Counted from the stretch's first letter, positions 1 through 11,941 are shown. The stretch: DNA of 64,000 nucleotides from Clusia tigrina (GCA_920105625.2 OV050030.1:245923889-245987888), one strand, 5' to 3'. Notes: generated by a model from the sequence alone, not told the origin. Translations and numbers: made by a program.

Positions 1-980
1 TAACTTCTATACGGTACGTCCTACACCTATCAAAGTTTGCAACATACAAATGCTTGTAACTTTTTACTGGAGCGTCATAAAACCTTGAAATTTTGTAACA
101 ATAAAGTACTCGAGCCTCTTGTCTATTTAAGCTTTCGCTCAAAGCTATGCTACCCTTGAGTCCCAAATCAAACGCAGATAAAACTTCAAATAACCCTAAC
201 TTCTATACGGTACGTCCTACACTTATCAAAGTTTGCAACATACAAATGCTTGTAACTTTTTACTGGAGCGTCATAAATACTTGAAATTTTGTAACAATAA
301 AGTACTCGAGCCTCTGGTCAATTTAAGCTATCGCTCAAAGCTACGCTACCCTTGAGTCCCAAATCAAACACTGATAAAACTTCAAATGGCCCTAACTTCT
401 ATACGGTACGTCCTACACCTATCAAAGTTTGCAACATGCAAATGCTTGTAACTTTTTACTGGAGCGTCATAAAACCTTGAAATTTTGTAACAATAAAGTA
501 CTCGAGCCTCTTGTCAATTTAAGCTATCGCTCAAAGCTATGCTACCATTGAGTCCCAAATCAAACACTGATAAAACTTCAAATAGCCCTAACTTCTATAC
601 GGTACGTCCTACACCTATCAAAGTTTCCAACATACAAATGCTTGTAACTTTTTACTGGAGCGTCATAAAACCTTGAAATTTTGTAACAATAAAGTACTCG
701 AGCCGCTTGTCTATTTAAGCTTTCGCTCAAAGCTATGCTACCCTTGAGTCACAAATCAAACACTGATAAAACTTCAAATGGCATTAACTTCTATACGGTA
801 CGTCCTACACTTATCAAAGTTTGCAACATACAAATGCTTGTAACTTTTTACTGGAGCGTCATAAATACTTGAAATTTTGTAACAATAAAGTACTCGAGCC
901 TCTTGTCAATTTAAGCTATCGCTCAAAGCTATGCTACCCTTGAGTCCCAAATCAAACACTGATAAAACTTCATATGGCCC

Positions 981-1141
981 TAACTTGTATACGAATGTTT
1001 GTAACTTTTTACTGGAACGTCATAAAACCTTGAAATTTTGTAACAATAAAGTACTCGAGCCTCTTGTCAATTTAAGCTATCGCTCAAAGCTATGCTACCC
1101 TTGAGTCCCAAATCAACCACTGATAAAACTTCAAATGGCCC
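981..1141 (+). repeat. 161-bp monomer with 35-bp deletion (copy at 3702-3862)
   Basis: This monomer reads TAACTTGTATACG-AATGTTTG. Positions 14-48, from GTACGTCC through the start of AACATACAAA, are missing, leaving 161 bp. The junction is at 993/994. The identical junction at 3714/3715 shows the deletion predates the HOR duplication. It removes part of the otherwise conserved box. Confidence 0.9.
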
Positions 1142-1550
1142 TAACTTCTATACGGTACGTCCTACACCTATCAAAGTTTGCAACATACAAATGCTTGAAA
1201 CTTTTTTACTGGAGCGTCATAAAACCTTGAAATTTTGTAACAATAAAGTAATCGAGCATCTTGTCTCTTTAAGATTTCGCTCAAAGCTATGCTACCCTTG
1301 AGTCCCAAATCAAACACTGATAAAATTTCAAATGCCCTAACTTCTATACGGTACGTCCTACACCTATCAAAGTTTGCAACATACAAATGCTTGTAACTTT
1401 TTACTGGAGCGTCATAAAACCTTGAAATTTTGTAAAAATAAAGTAATCGAGCCTCTTGTCTCTTTAAGCTTTCGCTCAAAGCTATGCTACCCTTGAGTCC
1501 CAAATCAAACACTGATAAAACTTCAAATGCCCTAACTTCTATACGGTACG

Positions 1551-1580
1551 TCCTACACTTATCATCACTTATTATCAAAG
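1551..1580 (+). repeat. 13-bp insertion in a block A monomer (copy near 4173-4202)
   Basis: CCTACACTTATC is followed by ATCACTTATTATCAAAG where other monomers go straight to AAAG. The extra bases look like an imperfect short tandem duplication of the local ACTTATC segment, that is ACTTATCATC followed by ACTTATTATC. The same insertion stands in copy 2 directly after the 99-bp deletion junction. Confidence 0.85.
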
Positions 1581-2721
1581 TTTGCAACATACAAATGCTT
1601 GTAACTTTTTACTGGAGCGTCATAAATACTTGAAATTTTGTAACAATAAAGTACTCGAGCCTCTTGTCAATTTAAGCTCTCGCTCAAAGCTATGCTACCC
1701 TTGAGTCCCAAATCAAACACTGATAAAACTTCAAATGGCCCTAACTTCTATACGGTACGTCCTACACCTATCAAAGTTTGCAACATACAAAAGCTTGTAA
1801 CTTTTTACTGGAGCGTCATAAAACCTTCAAATTTTGTAACAATAAAGTACTCGAGCCTCTTGTCAATTTAAGCTATCGCTGAAAGCTATGCTACCTTTGA
1901 GTCCCAAATCAAACACTGATAAAACTTCAAATAACCCTAACTTCTATACGGTATGTCCTACACCTATCAAAATTTGCCACATACAAATGTTTGTAACTTT
2001 TTACTGGAGCGTCGTAAACCTTTGAAATTTTGTAACAATAGAGTACTCGAGCCTCTTGTCAATTTAAGCTATCGCTCAAAGCTACGCTACCCTTGAGTTC
2101 CAAATCAAACACTGATAAAACTTCGAAAGGCCCTAATTTCTATAAGGTACGTACTACACCTATCAAAGTTTGCAACATAGAAATGCTTGTAACTTTTTAC
2201 TGGAGCGTCATAAAACCTTGAAATTTTGTAACAATAAAGTACTCGAGCCTCTTGTCAATTTAAGTTATCGCTCAAAGCTATGCTACCCTTGAGTCCCAAA
2301 TCAAACACTGATAAAACTTCAAATGGCCCTAACTTATATACGGTACGTCCTACACCTATCCAAGTTTGCCACATACAAATGTTTGTAACTTTTTACTGGA
2401 GCGTCGTAAAACTTTTACATTTTGTAACAATAGAGTACTCGAGCCTCTTGTCAATTTAAGCTATCGCTCAAAGCTATGCTACCCTTGAGTCCCAAATCAA
2501 ACACTGATAAAACTTCAAATGGCCCTAACTTGTATACGGTACGTCCTACACCTATCAAAGTTTGCAACATACAAATGCTTGTAACTTTTTACTGGAGCGT
2601 CATAAAACCTTGAAATTTTGTAACAATAAAGTACTCGAGCCTCTTGTCAATTTAAGCTATCCCTCAAAGCTATGCTACCCTTGAGTCCCAAATCAAACAC
2701 TGATAAAACTTCAAATGGCCC

Positions 2722-4991
2722 TAACTTCTATACGGTACGTCCTACACCTATCAAAGTTTGCAACATACAAATGCTTGTAACTTTTTACTGGAGCGTCATA
2801 AAACCTTGAAATTTTGTAACAATAAAGTACTCGAGCCTCTTGTCTATTTAAGCTTTCGCTCAAAGCTATGCTACCCTTGAGTCCCAAATCAAACGCAGAT
2901 AAAACTTCAAATAACCCTAACTTCTATACGGTACGTCCTACACTTATCAAAGTTTGCAACATACAAATGCTTGTAACTTTTTACTGGAGCGTCATAAATA
3001 CTTGAAATTTTGTAACAATAAAGTACTCGAGCCTCTGGTCAATTTAAGCTATCGCTCAAAGCTACGCTACCCTTGAGTCCCAAATCAAACACTGATAAAA
3101 CTTCAAATGGCCCTAACTTCTATACGGTACGTCCTACACCTATCAAAGTTTGCAACATGCAAATGCTTGTAACTTTTTACTGGAGCGTCATAAAACCTTG
3201 AAATTTTGTAACAATAAAGTACTCGAGCCTCTTGTCAATTTAAGCTATCGCTCAAAGCTATGCTACCATTGAGTCCCAAATCAAACACTGATAAAACTTC
3301 AAATAGCCCTAACTTCTATACGGTACGTCCTACACCTATCAAAGTTTCCAACATACAAATGCTTGTAACTTTTTACTGGAGCGTCATAAAACCTTGAAAT
3401 TTTGTAACAATAAAGTACTCGAGCCGCTTGTCTATTTAAGCTTTCGCTCAAAGCTATGCTACCCTTGAGTCACAAATCAAACACTGATAAAACTTCAAAT
3501 GGCATTAACTTCTATACGGTACGTCCTACACTTATCAAAGTTTGCAACATACAAATGCTTGTAACTTTTTACTGGAGCGTCATAAATACTTGAAATTTTG
3601 TAACAATAAAGTACTCGAGCCTCTTGTCAATTTAAGCTATCGCTCAAAGCTATGCTACCCTTGAGTCCCAAATCAAACACTGATAAAACTTCATATGGCC
3701 CTAACTTGTATACGAATGTTTGTAACTTTTTACTGGAACGTCATAAAACCTTGAAATTTTGTAACAATAAAGTACTCGAGCCTCTTGTCAATTTAAGCTA
3801 TCGCTCAAAGCTATGCTACCCTTGAGTCCCAAATCAACCACTGATAAAACTTCAAATGGCCCTAACTTCTATACGGTACGTCCTACACCTATCAAAGTTT
3901 GCAACATACAAATGCTTGAAACTTTTTTACTGGAGCGTCATAAAACCTTGAAATTTTGTAACAATAAAGTAATCGAGCATCTTGTCTCTTTAAGATTTCG
4001 CTCAAAGCTATGCTACCCTTGAGTCCCAAATCAAACACTGATAAAATTTCAAATGCCCTAACTTCTATACGGTACGTCCTACACCTATCAAAGTTTGCAA
4101 CATACAAATGCTTGTAACTTTTTACTGGAGCGTCATAAAACCTTGAAATTTTGTAAAAATAAAGTAATCGAGTCCTACACTTATCATCACTTATTATCAA
4201 AGTTTGCAACATACAAATGCTTGTAACTTTTTACTGGAGCGTCATAAATACTTGAAATTTTGTAACAATAAAGTACTCGAGCCTCTTGTCAATTTAAGCT
4301 CTCGCTCAAAGCTATGCTACCCTTGAGTCCCAAATCAAACACTGATAAAACTTCAAATGGCCCTAACTTCTATACGGTACGTCCTACACCTATCAAAGTT
4401 TGCAACATACAAAAGCTTGTAACTTTTTACTGGAGCGTCATAAAACCTTCAAATTTTGTAACAATAAAGTACTCGAGCCTCTTGTCAATTTAAGCTATCG
4501 CTGAAAGCTATGCTACCTTTGAGTCCCAAATCAAACACTGATAAAACTTCAAATAACCCTAACTTCTATACGGTATGTCCTACACCTATCAAAATTTGCC
4601 ACATACAAATGTTTGTAACTTTTTACTGGAGCGTCGTAAACCTTTGAAATTTTGTAACAATAGAGTACTCGAGCCTCTTGTCAATTTAAGCTATCGCTCA
4701 AAGCTACGCTACCCTTGAGTTCCAAATCAAACACTGATAAAACTTCGAAAGGCCCTAATTTCTATAAGGTACGTACTACACCTATCAAAGTTTGCAACAT
4801 AGAAATGCTTGTAACTTTTTACTGGAGCGTCATAAAACCTTGAAATTTTGTAACAATAAAGTACTCGAGCCTCTTGTCAATTTAAGTTATCGCTCAAAGC
4901 TATGCTACCCTTGAGTCCCAAATCAAACACTGATAAAACTTCAAATGGCCCTAACTTATATACGGTACGTCCTACACCTATCCAAGTTTGC
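2722..4991 (+). repeat. HOR block A, copy 2 (truncated, 99-bp deletion)
   Basis: All diagnostic changes of copy 1 recur at offset 2721 up to 4172 and then at offset 2622, because bases matching 1452-1550 are missing. I saw no other difference in the parts compared by eye. The match ends at 4991, equivalent to 2369: copy 1 continues TTTGCC while this copy reads TTTGCA and passes into different monomers. The lack of private substitutions suggests a recent duplication, or an assembly duplication. Confidence 0.9.
4172..4173 (+). other. Junction of the 99-bp deletion in block A copy 2
   Basis: Copy 1 reads TAATCGAGCCTCTTG at 1444-1458, whereas copy 2 reads TAATCGAGTCCTACAC across 4165-4180. Bases equivalent to 1452-1550 are gone. 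The loss is within 1 bp of half a monomer (98 bp) and joins position 114 of one unit to position 20 of the next, so the array phase shifts here. Confidence 0.9.
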
Positions 4992-5786
4992 AACATACAA
5001 ATGCTTGTAACTTTTTACTGGAGCGTCATAAATACTTGAAATTTTGTAACAATAAAGTACTCGAGCCTCTTGTAAAGTATCGCTCAAAGCTATGCTACCC
5101 TTGAGTCCCAAATCAAACACTGATAAAACTTCAAATGGCCCTAACTTCTATACGGTACGTCCTACACCTATCAAAGTTTGCAACATACAAATGCTTGTAA
5201 CTTTTTACTGGAGCGTCATAAAACCTTGAAATTTTGTAACAATAAAGTACTCGAGCCTCTTGTCAATTTAATCTATCGCTCAAAGCTATTCTACCCTTGA
5301 GTCCCAAATCAAACACTGATAAAACTTCAAATATCCCTAACTTCTATACGGTACGTCCTATACCTATCAAAGTTTCCAACATACAAATGCTTGTAACTTT
5401 TTACTGGTGCGTCATAAAACCTTGAAATTTTGTAACAATAAAGTAATCGAGCCTCTTGTCAATTTAAGCTATCGCTCAAAGCTATGCTACCCTTGAGTCC
5501 CAAATCAAACACTGATAAAACTTCAAAAGGATCTAACTTCTATACGGTAAGTCCTACACCTATCAAAGTTTGCAACATACAAATGCTTGTAACTTTTTAC
5601 TGGAGCGTCATAAAACCTTGAAATTTTGTAACAATAAAGTACTCGAGCCTCTTGTCAATTTAAAGTACCGCTCAAAGCTATGCTACCCTTGAGTCCCAAA
5701 TCAAACACTGATAAAACTTCAAATGGCCCTAACTTCTAAACGGTACGTCCTACACCTATCAAAGTTTGCAACATACAAATGCTAGT
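4992..5786 (+). repeat. Linking monomers between HOR blocks
   Basis: About four monomers that belong to neither neighbouring unit. One copy reads CTCTTGTAAAGTATCGC near 5067-5083, a 6-bp loss inside the hairpin region. Others carry TTTAATCTATCGC with TATTCTACCC near 5270, and the rare TTTTTACTGGTGC near 5400. The same TTTAATC/TATTCTACCC pair reappears near 8408 and 10763, inside the 2355-bp HOR. Nothing other than satellite is seen. Confidence 0.8.
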
Positions 5787-7160
5787 AACTTTTTACTGGA
5801 GCGTCATAAGACCTTGAAATTTTGTAACAATAAAGTACTCGAGCCTCTTGTCAAATTAAGCTATCGCTCAAAGCTATGCTACCCTTGAGTCCCAAATCAA
5901 ACACTGATAAAACTTCAAATGGCCCTAACTTCTATACAGTACGTCCTACACCTATCAAAGTTTGCAACATACAAATGCTTGTAACTTTTTACTGGAGCGT
6001 CATAAAACCTTGAAATTTTGTAACAATAAAGTACTCGAGCCTCTTGTCAATTTAAGCTATCCCTCAAAGCTATGCTACCCTTGAGTCCCAAATAAAACAC
6101 TGATAAAACTTCAAATGGCCCTAACTTCTATACGGTACCTCCTACACCTATCAAAGTTTGCAACATACAAATGCTTGTAACTTTTTACTGGAGCGTCATA
6201 AAACCTTGAAATTTTTTAACAATAAAGTACTCGAGCCTCTTGTCTATTTAAGCTTTCGCTCAAAGCTATGCTACCCTTGAGTCCCAAATCAAACGCTGAT
6301 AAAACTTCAAATAACCCTAACTTCTATACGGTACGTCCTACACTTATCAAAGTTTGCAATATACAAATGCTTGTAACTTTTTACTGGAGCGTCATAAATA
6401 CTTGAAATTTTGTAACAATAAAGTACTCGAGCCTCTGGTTAATTTAAGCTATCGCTCAAAGCTATGCTACCCTTGTGTCCCAAATCAAACACTGATAAAA
6501 CTTCAAATGGCCCTAACTTCTATACGGTACGTCCTACACCTATCAAAGTTTGCAACATGCAAATGCTTGTAACTTTTTACTGGAGCGTCATAAAACCTTG
6601 AAATTTTGTAACAACAAAGTACTCGAGCCTCTTGTCAATTTAAGCTATCGCTCAAAGCTATGCTACCATTGAGTCCCAAATCAAACACTGATAAAACTTC
6701 AAATAGCCCTAACTTCTATACGGTATGTCCTACACCTATCAAAATTAGCAACATACAAATGTTTGTAACTTTTTACTGAAAGCGTCAAAAGAACTTTAAA
6801 ATTTTGTAACAATAAAGTACTCGAGCCTCTTGTCAATTTAAGCTATCGTTCAAAGCTATGCTACCCTTGAGTCCCAAATCAAACACTGATAAAACTTCAA
6901 AAGGATCTAACTTCTATACGGTAAGTCCTACACCTATCAAAGTTTGCAACATACAAATGCTTGTAACTTTTTACTGGAGCGTCATAAAACCTTGAAATTT
7001 TGTAACAATAAAGTACTCGAGCCTCTGGTCAATTTGAGCTATCGCTCAAAGCTATGCTACCCTTGAATCCCAAATCAAACACTGATAAAACTTCAAATGG
7101 CCCTAACTTCTATACGGTAAGTCCTACACCTATCAAAGTTTGCAACATACAAATGCTTGT
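5787..7160 (+). repeat. HOR block C, copy 1: 1374-bp 7-mer
   Basis: Offset 1374 (7 x 196 plus 2) links CATAAGACC at 5805/7179, GTCAAATTAAGC near 5851/7225, TATACAGTACG near 5933/7307, AACGCTGAT near 6294/7668, TTGCAATATAC near 6355/7729 and CTTGTGTCC near 6473/7847. Part of the unit (GTCTATTTAAGCTTTCGC through TACCATTGAG) is a derived version of the start of block A, so the two blocks share ancestry. The two extra bases come from TTTACTGAAAGCGTC and AAAAGAACTTT in the last monomer. Confidence 0.85.
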
Positions 7161-8230
7161 AACTTTTTACTGGAGCGTCATAAGACCTTGAAAATTTGTA
7201 ACAATAAAGTACTCGAGCCTCTTGTCAAATTAAGCTATCGCTCAAAGCTATGCTACCCTTGAGTCCCAAATCAAACACTGATAAAACTTCAAATGGCCCT
7301 AACTTCTATACAGTACGTCCTACACCTATCAAAGTTTGCAACATACAAATGCTTGTAACTTTTTACTGGAGCGTCATAAAACCTTGAAATTTTGTAATAA
7401 TAAAGTACTCGAGCCTCTTGTCAATTTAAGCTATCCCTCAAAGCTATGCTACCCTTGAGTCCCAAATCAAACACTGATAAAACTTCAAATGGCCCTAACT
7501 TCTATACGGTACGTCCTACACCTATCAAAGTTTGCAACATACAAATGCTTGTAACTTTTTACTGGAGCGTCATAAAACCTTGAAATTTTGTAACAATAAA
7601 GTACTCGAGCCTCTTGTCTATTTAAGCTTTCGCTCAAAGCTATGCTACCCTTGAGTCCCAAATCAAACGCTGATAAAACTTCAAATAACCCTAACTTCTA
7701 TACGGTACGTCCTACACTTATCAAAGTTTGCAATATACAAATGCTTGTAACTTTTTACTGGAGCGTCATAAATACTTGAAATTTTGTAACAATAAAGTAC
7801 TCGAGCCTCTGGTTAATTTAAGCTATCGCTCAAAGCTATGCTACCCTTGTGTCCCAAATCAAACACTGATAAAACTTCAAATGGCCCTAACTTCTATACG
7901 GTACGTCCTACACTTATCAAAGTTTGCAACATGCAAATGCTTGTAACTTTTTACTGGAGCGTCATAAAACCTTGAAATTTTGTAACAACAAAGTACTCGA
8001 GCCTCTTGTCAATTTAAGCTATCGCTCAAAGCTATGCTACCATTGAGTCCCAAATCAAACACTGATAAAACTTCAAATAGCCCTAACTTCTATACGGTAT
8101 GTCCTACACCTATCAAAATTAGCAACATACAAATGCTTGTAACTTTTTACTGGAGCGTCAAAAGAACTTTAAAATTTTGTAACAATAAAGTACTCGAGCC
8201 TCTTGTCAATTTAAGCTATCGCTCAAAGCT
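7161..8230 (+). repeat. HOR block C, copy 2 (partial)
   Basis: It repeats copy 1 with a few private changes: GAAAATTTG near 7190 and TTGTAATAATAAAG near 7391. Copy 1 has AATTTTTTAAC near 6213 where this copy has TTTTGTAAC. Matching fades near 8230, where this copy reads GTTACCC and the other GCTACCC, followed by different monomers. Its last monomer is also the first monomer of the 2355-bp unit that follows. Confidence 0.82.
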
Positions 8231-10399
8231 ATGTTACCCTTGAGTCCCAAATCAAACACTGATAAAATTTCAAATGGCCTTAACTTCTATACGGTACGTC
8301 CTACACCTATCAAAGTTTGCAACATACAAATGCTTGTAACTTTTTACTGGAGCGTCATAAAACCTTGAAATTTTGTAACAATAAAGTACTCGAGCCTCTT
8401 GTCAATTTAATCTATCGCTCAAAGCTATTCTACCCTTGAGTCCCAAATCAAACACTGATAAAACTTCAAATATCCCTGACTTCTATATGGTACGTCCTAC
8501 ACCTATCAAAGTGTCCAACATACAAATGCTTGTAACTTTTTACTGGAGCGTCAAAAGAACTTTAAAATTTTGTAACAATAAAGTACTCGAGCCTCTTGTC
8601 AATTTAAGCTATCGCTCAAAGCTATGTTACCCTTGAGTCCCAAATCAAAAACTGATAAAACTTCAAAAGGATCTAACTTCTATACGGTACGTCCTACACC
8701 TATCAAAGTTTGCAACAGACAAATGCTTGTAACTTTTTACTGCAGCGTCATAAAACCTTGAAATTTTGTAACAATAAAGTACTCGAGCCTCTTGTCAATT
8801 TAAGCTATCGCTCAAAGCTATGCTACCCGTGAGTCCCAAATCAAACACTGATAAAATTTCAAATGGCCCTAACTTCTATACGGTACGTCCTACACATATC
8901 AAAGTTTGCAACATACAAATGCTTGTAACTTTTTACTGGAGCGTCATAAAAGCTTGATATTTTGTAACAATAAAGTACTCGAGCCACTTGTCAATTTACG
9001 TTTTCACTCAAAGCTATGCTACCCTTGAATCCCAAATCAAACACTGATAAAAGTTCAAATGGCCCTAACTTATATACGGTACGTCCTACACCTATCAAAA
9101 TTTCCAACATACAAATGCTTGTAACTTTTTACTGGAGCGTCAAAAGAACTTTAAAATTTTGTAACAATAAAGTACTCGAGCCTCTTGTCAATTTAAGCTA
9201 TCGCTCAAAGCTATGTTACCCTTGAGTCCCAAATCAAACACTGATAAAACTTCAAAAGGATCTAACTTCTATACGGTACGTCCTACACCTATCAAAATTT
9301 GCAACAGACAAATGCTTGTAACTTTTTACTGCAGCGTCATAAAACCTTGAAATTTTGTAACAATAAAGTACTCGAGCCTCTTGTCAATTTAAGCTATCGC
9401 TCAAAGCTATGCTACCCGTGAGTCCCAAATCAAACACTGATAAAACTTCAAATGGCCCTAACTTCTATACGGTACGTCCTACACATATCAAAGTTTGCAA
9501 CATACAAATGCTTGTAACTTTTTACTGGAGCGTCATAAAAGCTTGATATTTTGTAACAATAAAGTACTCGAGCCACTTGTCAATTTACGCTTTCACTCAA
9601 AGCTATGCTACCCTTGAATCCCAAATCAAACACTGATAAAAGTTCAAATGGCCCTAACTTATATACGGTACGTCCTACACCTATCAAAGTTTCCAACATA
9701 CAAATGCTTGTAACTTTTTACTGGAGCGTCATAAAACCTTGAAATTTTGTAACAATAAAGTACTCGAGCCTCTTGTCAATTTAAGCTATCGCTCAAAGCT
9801 ATGCTACCCTTGAGTCCCAAATCAAACACTGATAAAACTTCAAATATCCCTAACTTCTATACGGTACGTCCTACACCTATCAAAGTTTCCAACATACAAA
9901 TGCTTGTAACTTTTTACTGGAGCGTCATAAAACCTTGAAATTTTGTAACAATAAAGTACACGAGCCTCTTGTCAATTTAAGCTATCGCTCAAAGCTATGC
10001 TACCCTTGAGTCCCAAATCAAACACTGATAAAACTTCAAAAGGATCTAACTTCTATACGGTAAGTCCTACACCTATCAAAGTTTGCAACATACAAATGCT
10101 TGTAACTTTTTACTGGAGCGTCATAAAACCTTGAAATTTTGTAACAATAAAGTACTCGAGCCTCTTGTCAATTTAAGTTATCGCTCAAAGCTATGCTACC
10201 CGTGAGTCCCAAATCAAACACTGATAAAACTTCAAATGGCCCTAACTTCTATACGGTAAGTCCTACACCTATCATAGTTTGCAACATACAAATGCTTGTA
10301 ACTTGTTACTGGAGCGTCATAAAACCTTGAAATTTTGTAACAATAAAGTACTCGAGCCTCTTGTCAATTTAAGCTATCGCTCAAAGCTATGCTACCCGT
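8045..10399 (+). repeat. HOR block D, copy 1: 2355-bp 12-mer
   Basis: Offset 2355 (12 x 196 plus 3) links AAAAGAACTTTAAAATTTT near 8160/10515 and near 8553/10908, TTTAATCTATCGC near 8407/10762, GCAACAGACAAATGC near 8713/11068 and ACTGCAGCGTC near 8740/11095. Monomers with AAAAGAACTTT are 197 bp, which gives the extra bases. The unit also carries monomers with CATAAAAGCTTGATATTTTG, which create a HindIII-type site and define a class seen through the rest of the window. Confidence 0.87.
8640..9720 (+). repeat. 589-bp trimer tandem duplication inside block D copy 1
   Basis: The three-monomer string (AAAAGGATCTAAC with GCAACAGACAAATG and ACTGCAGCG; then GCTTGATATTTTG with GAGCCACTTGTC; then AACTTATATACGG) occurs at 8640-9228 and again from 9229 to about 9720. 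The offset is 589, or 3 x 196 plus 1. The second block D copy holds only one trimer before it diverges. The duplication is therefore either younger than the HOR or was cut off in copy 2. Confidence 0.8.
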
Positions 10400-11455
10400 G
10401 AGTCCCAAATCAAACACTGATAAAACTTCAAATAGCCCTAACTTCTATACGGTATGTCCTACACCTATCAAAATTAGCAACATACAAATGCTTGTAACTT
10501 TTTACTGGAGCGTCAAAAGAACTTTAAAATTTTGTAACAATAAAGTACTCGAGCCTCTTGTCAATTTAAGCTATCGCTCAAAGCTATGTTACCCTTGAGT
10601 CCCAAATCAAACACTGATAAAATTTCAAATGGCCTTAACTTCTATACGGTACGTCCTACACCTATCAAAGTTTGCAACATACAAATGCTTGTAACTTTTT
10701 ACTGGAGCGTCATAAAACCTTGAAATTTTGTAACAATAAAGTACTCGAGCCTCTTGTCAATTTAATCTATCGCTCAAAGCTATTCTACCCTTGAGTCCCA
10801 AATCAAACACTGATAAAACTTCAAATATCCCTGACTTCTATACGGTACGTCCTACACCTATCAAAGTTTCCAACATACAAATGCTTGTAACTTTTTACTG
10901 GAGCGTCAAAAGAACTTTAAAATTTTGTAACAATAAAGTACTCGAGCCTCTTGTCAATTTAAGCTATCGCTCAAAGCTATGTTACCCTTGAGTCCCAAAT
11001 CAAACACTGATAAAACTTCAAAAGGATCTAACTTCTATACGGTACGTCCTACACCTATCAAAGTTTGCAACAGACAAATGCTTGTAACTTATTACTGCAG
11101 CGTCATAAAACCTTGAAATTTTGTAACAATAAAGTACTCGAGCCTCTTGTCAATTTAAGCTATCGCTCAAAGCTATGCTACCCGTGAGTCCCAAATCAAA
11201 CACTGATAAAACTTCAAATGGCCCTAACTTCCATACGGTACGTCCTACACATATCAAAGTTTGCAACATACAAATGCTTGTAACTTTTTACTGGAGCGTC
11301 ATAAAAGCTTGATATTTTGTAACAATAAAGTTCTCGAGCCACTTGTCAATTTACGCTTTCACTCAAAGCTATGCTACCCTTGAATCCCAAATCAAACACT
11401 GATAACAGTTCAAATGACCCTAATTTATATACGGTACGTCCTACACCTATCAAAG
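10400..11455 (+). repeat. HOR block D, copy 2 (partial)
   Basis: It follows copy 1 for about 1055 bp with scattered private changes: AACTTATTACTGCAGCG near 11086, CTTCCATACGG near 11228, AAAGTTCTCGAG near 11327, GATAACAGTTC near 11401 and TGACCCTAATTTATATACGG near 11416. The match ends near 11455, where this copy reads AAAGTTTGCAAC and copy 1 AAAATTTCCAAC. Confidence 0.82.
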
Positions 11456-11852
11456 TTTGCAACATACAAATGCTTGTAACTTTTTACTGGAGCGTCATAA
11501 AACCTTGAAATTTTGTAACAATAAAGTACTCGAGCCTGTTGTCAATTTAAGCTATCGCTCAAAACTATGCTACCCTTGAGACCCAACTCAAAGCCTGATA
11601 AAACTTCAAATGGCCTTAACTTCTATACGGTACGTCCTACACCTATCAAAGTTTGCAACATACAAATGCTTGTAACTTTTTACGGGAGCGTCATAAAACC
11701 TTGAAATTTTGTAACAATAAAGTACTCGAGCCTCATGTCAATTTAAGCTATCGCTCAAAGCTATGCTACCCGTGAGTCCCAAATCAAACACTGATAAAAC
11801 TTCAAATGGCCCTAACTTCTATACGGTACGTCCTACACCTATCAAAGTTTGC

Positions 11853-11889
11853 AACATACAAATGCTTGTAACTTTTTACTGGAGCGTCA
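11853..11889 (+). other. Nearly invariant box of the monomer (positions 41-77), shown in the reference copy
   Basis: The stretch running from AACATACAAATG through CTTGTAACTTTTTACTGG to AGCGTCA changes very little across the window. Most exceptions are single and class-specific: CATGCAAATG, CTTATAAC, AACTCTTTACTGG, TTTTTACGGG, and ACAGGATTG in four copies. The neighbouring positions 78-92 and 118-160 carry most of the class-defining changes. Such a conserved box beside variable stretches is known for protein-binding segments of some satellites, the CENP-B box of alpha satellite being the best-known case. The box here does not match CENP-B. Binding is inference only, and conservation was judged by eye. 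Confidence 0.45.
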
Positions 11890-11911
11890 TAAAACCTTGA
11901 AATTTTGTAAC

Positions 11912-11917
11912 AATAAA
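11912..11917 (+). other. AATAAA hexamer, present in nearly every monomer (reference copy shown)
   Basis: AACAATAAAG, containing the canonical poly(A)-signal hexamer AATAAA at monomer positions 100-105, recurs in almost every unit on the + strand. Exceptions include AACAACAAAG near 6613, 7985 and 43433, and AACAAGAAAG (one copy reads GACAAGAAAG) near 40690, 42453, 45000, 47940 and 50682. If the array were transcribed in this direction, potential 3'-end signals would recur about every 196 bases. The sequence shows only the hexamer; a T-rich sequence being AT-rich makes chance occurrence likely, and the tandem repeat then multiplies it. Confidence 0.4.
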
Positions 11918-11920
11918 GTA

Positions 11921-11926
11921 CTCGAG
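11921..11926 (+). other. Conserved XhoI-type CTCGAG site of the monomer
   Basis: GTACTCGAG or GTTCTCGAG occurs at monomer positions 106-114 in nearly every unit, so the array should give a 196-bp XhoI ladder with HOR-specific exceptions. Copies lacking it include AATCGAG units near 1250, 1445, 3971 and 5447, TATTCGAG near 51668, 54802 and 60478, ACTCGATCC near 24495, and ACTCGTGCC near 47950 and 50693. The site contains one of the five CpGs of the monomer. Confidence 0.85.
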
Positions 11927-11941
11927 CCTCTTGTCAATTTA

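Larger units (their letters stand above)
1..2721 (+). repeat. HOR block A, copy 1: 2721-bp 14-monomer unit
   Basis: Bases 1-2369 recur from 2722 at offset 2721, apart from one deletion in the second copy. The length is 14 x 196 minus 23: a 35-bp deletion, a 13-bp insertion, two single-base losses (AAATGCCC near 1332 and 1528) and one gained T (near 1203). Diagnostic changes are AAACGCAGAT near 170, CTCTGGTC near 313, TACCATTGAG near 543, GAGCCGCTTGTC near 700, AATTTGCCACATAC near 1972 and TTCGAAAGGCCC near 2122. The monomers differ from each other far more than the two unit copies do, which is the signature of a higher-order repeat. Confidence 0.93.

Noticed and set aside
130..160. CENP-B box
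   Set aside because: Monomers with TTTCGCTCAAAGC match the TTCG and the central A of the box but lack the required CGGG end. No other place in the monomer is closer.
170..200. Hammerhead ribozyme, suggested by CACTGATAAAAC
   Set aside because: Some satellites carry hammerheads, but the core CUGANGA with a matching GAAA arm is not present: CTGATAAAAC breaks it and I found no flanking stems.
981..1141. The 161-bp monomer as a transposon insertion scar or boundary
   Set aside because: It is a plain internal 35-bp deletion with no target-site duplication or terminal repeat, and it recurs unchanged in block A copy 2.
1171..1590. 139-codon minus-strand frame containing an internal peptide repeat
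   Set aside because: It is longer only because two one-base losses and the 13-bp insertion keep the frame open through two monomers. The copy at 3892-4212 is simply shortened by the 99-bp deletion, with no sign of selection to keep the frame.
8930..8960. HindIII-type AAGCTT monomers as a separate satellite family or insertion
   Set aside because: The GCTTGATATTTTG copies are ordinary monomers with three or four substitutions in positions 83-92; length and all other landmarks are unchanged.
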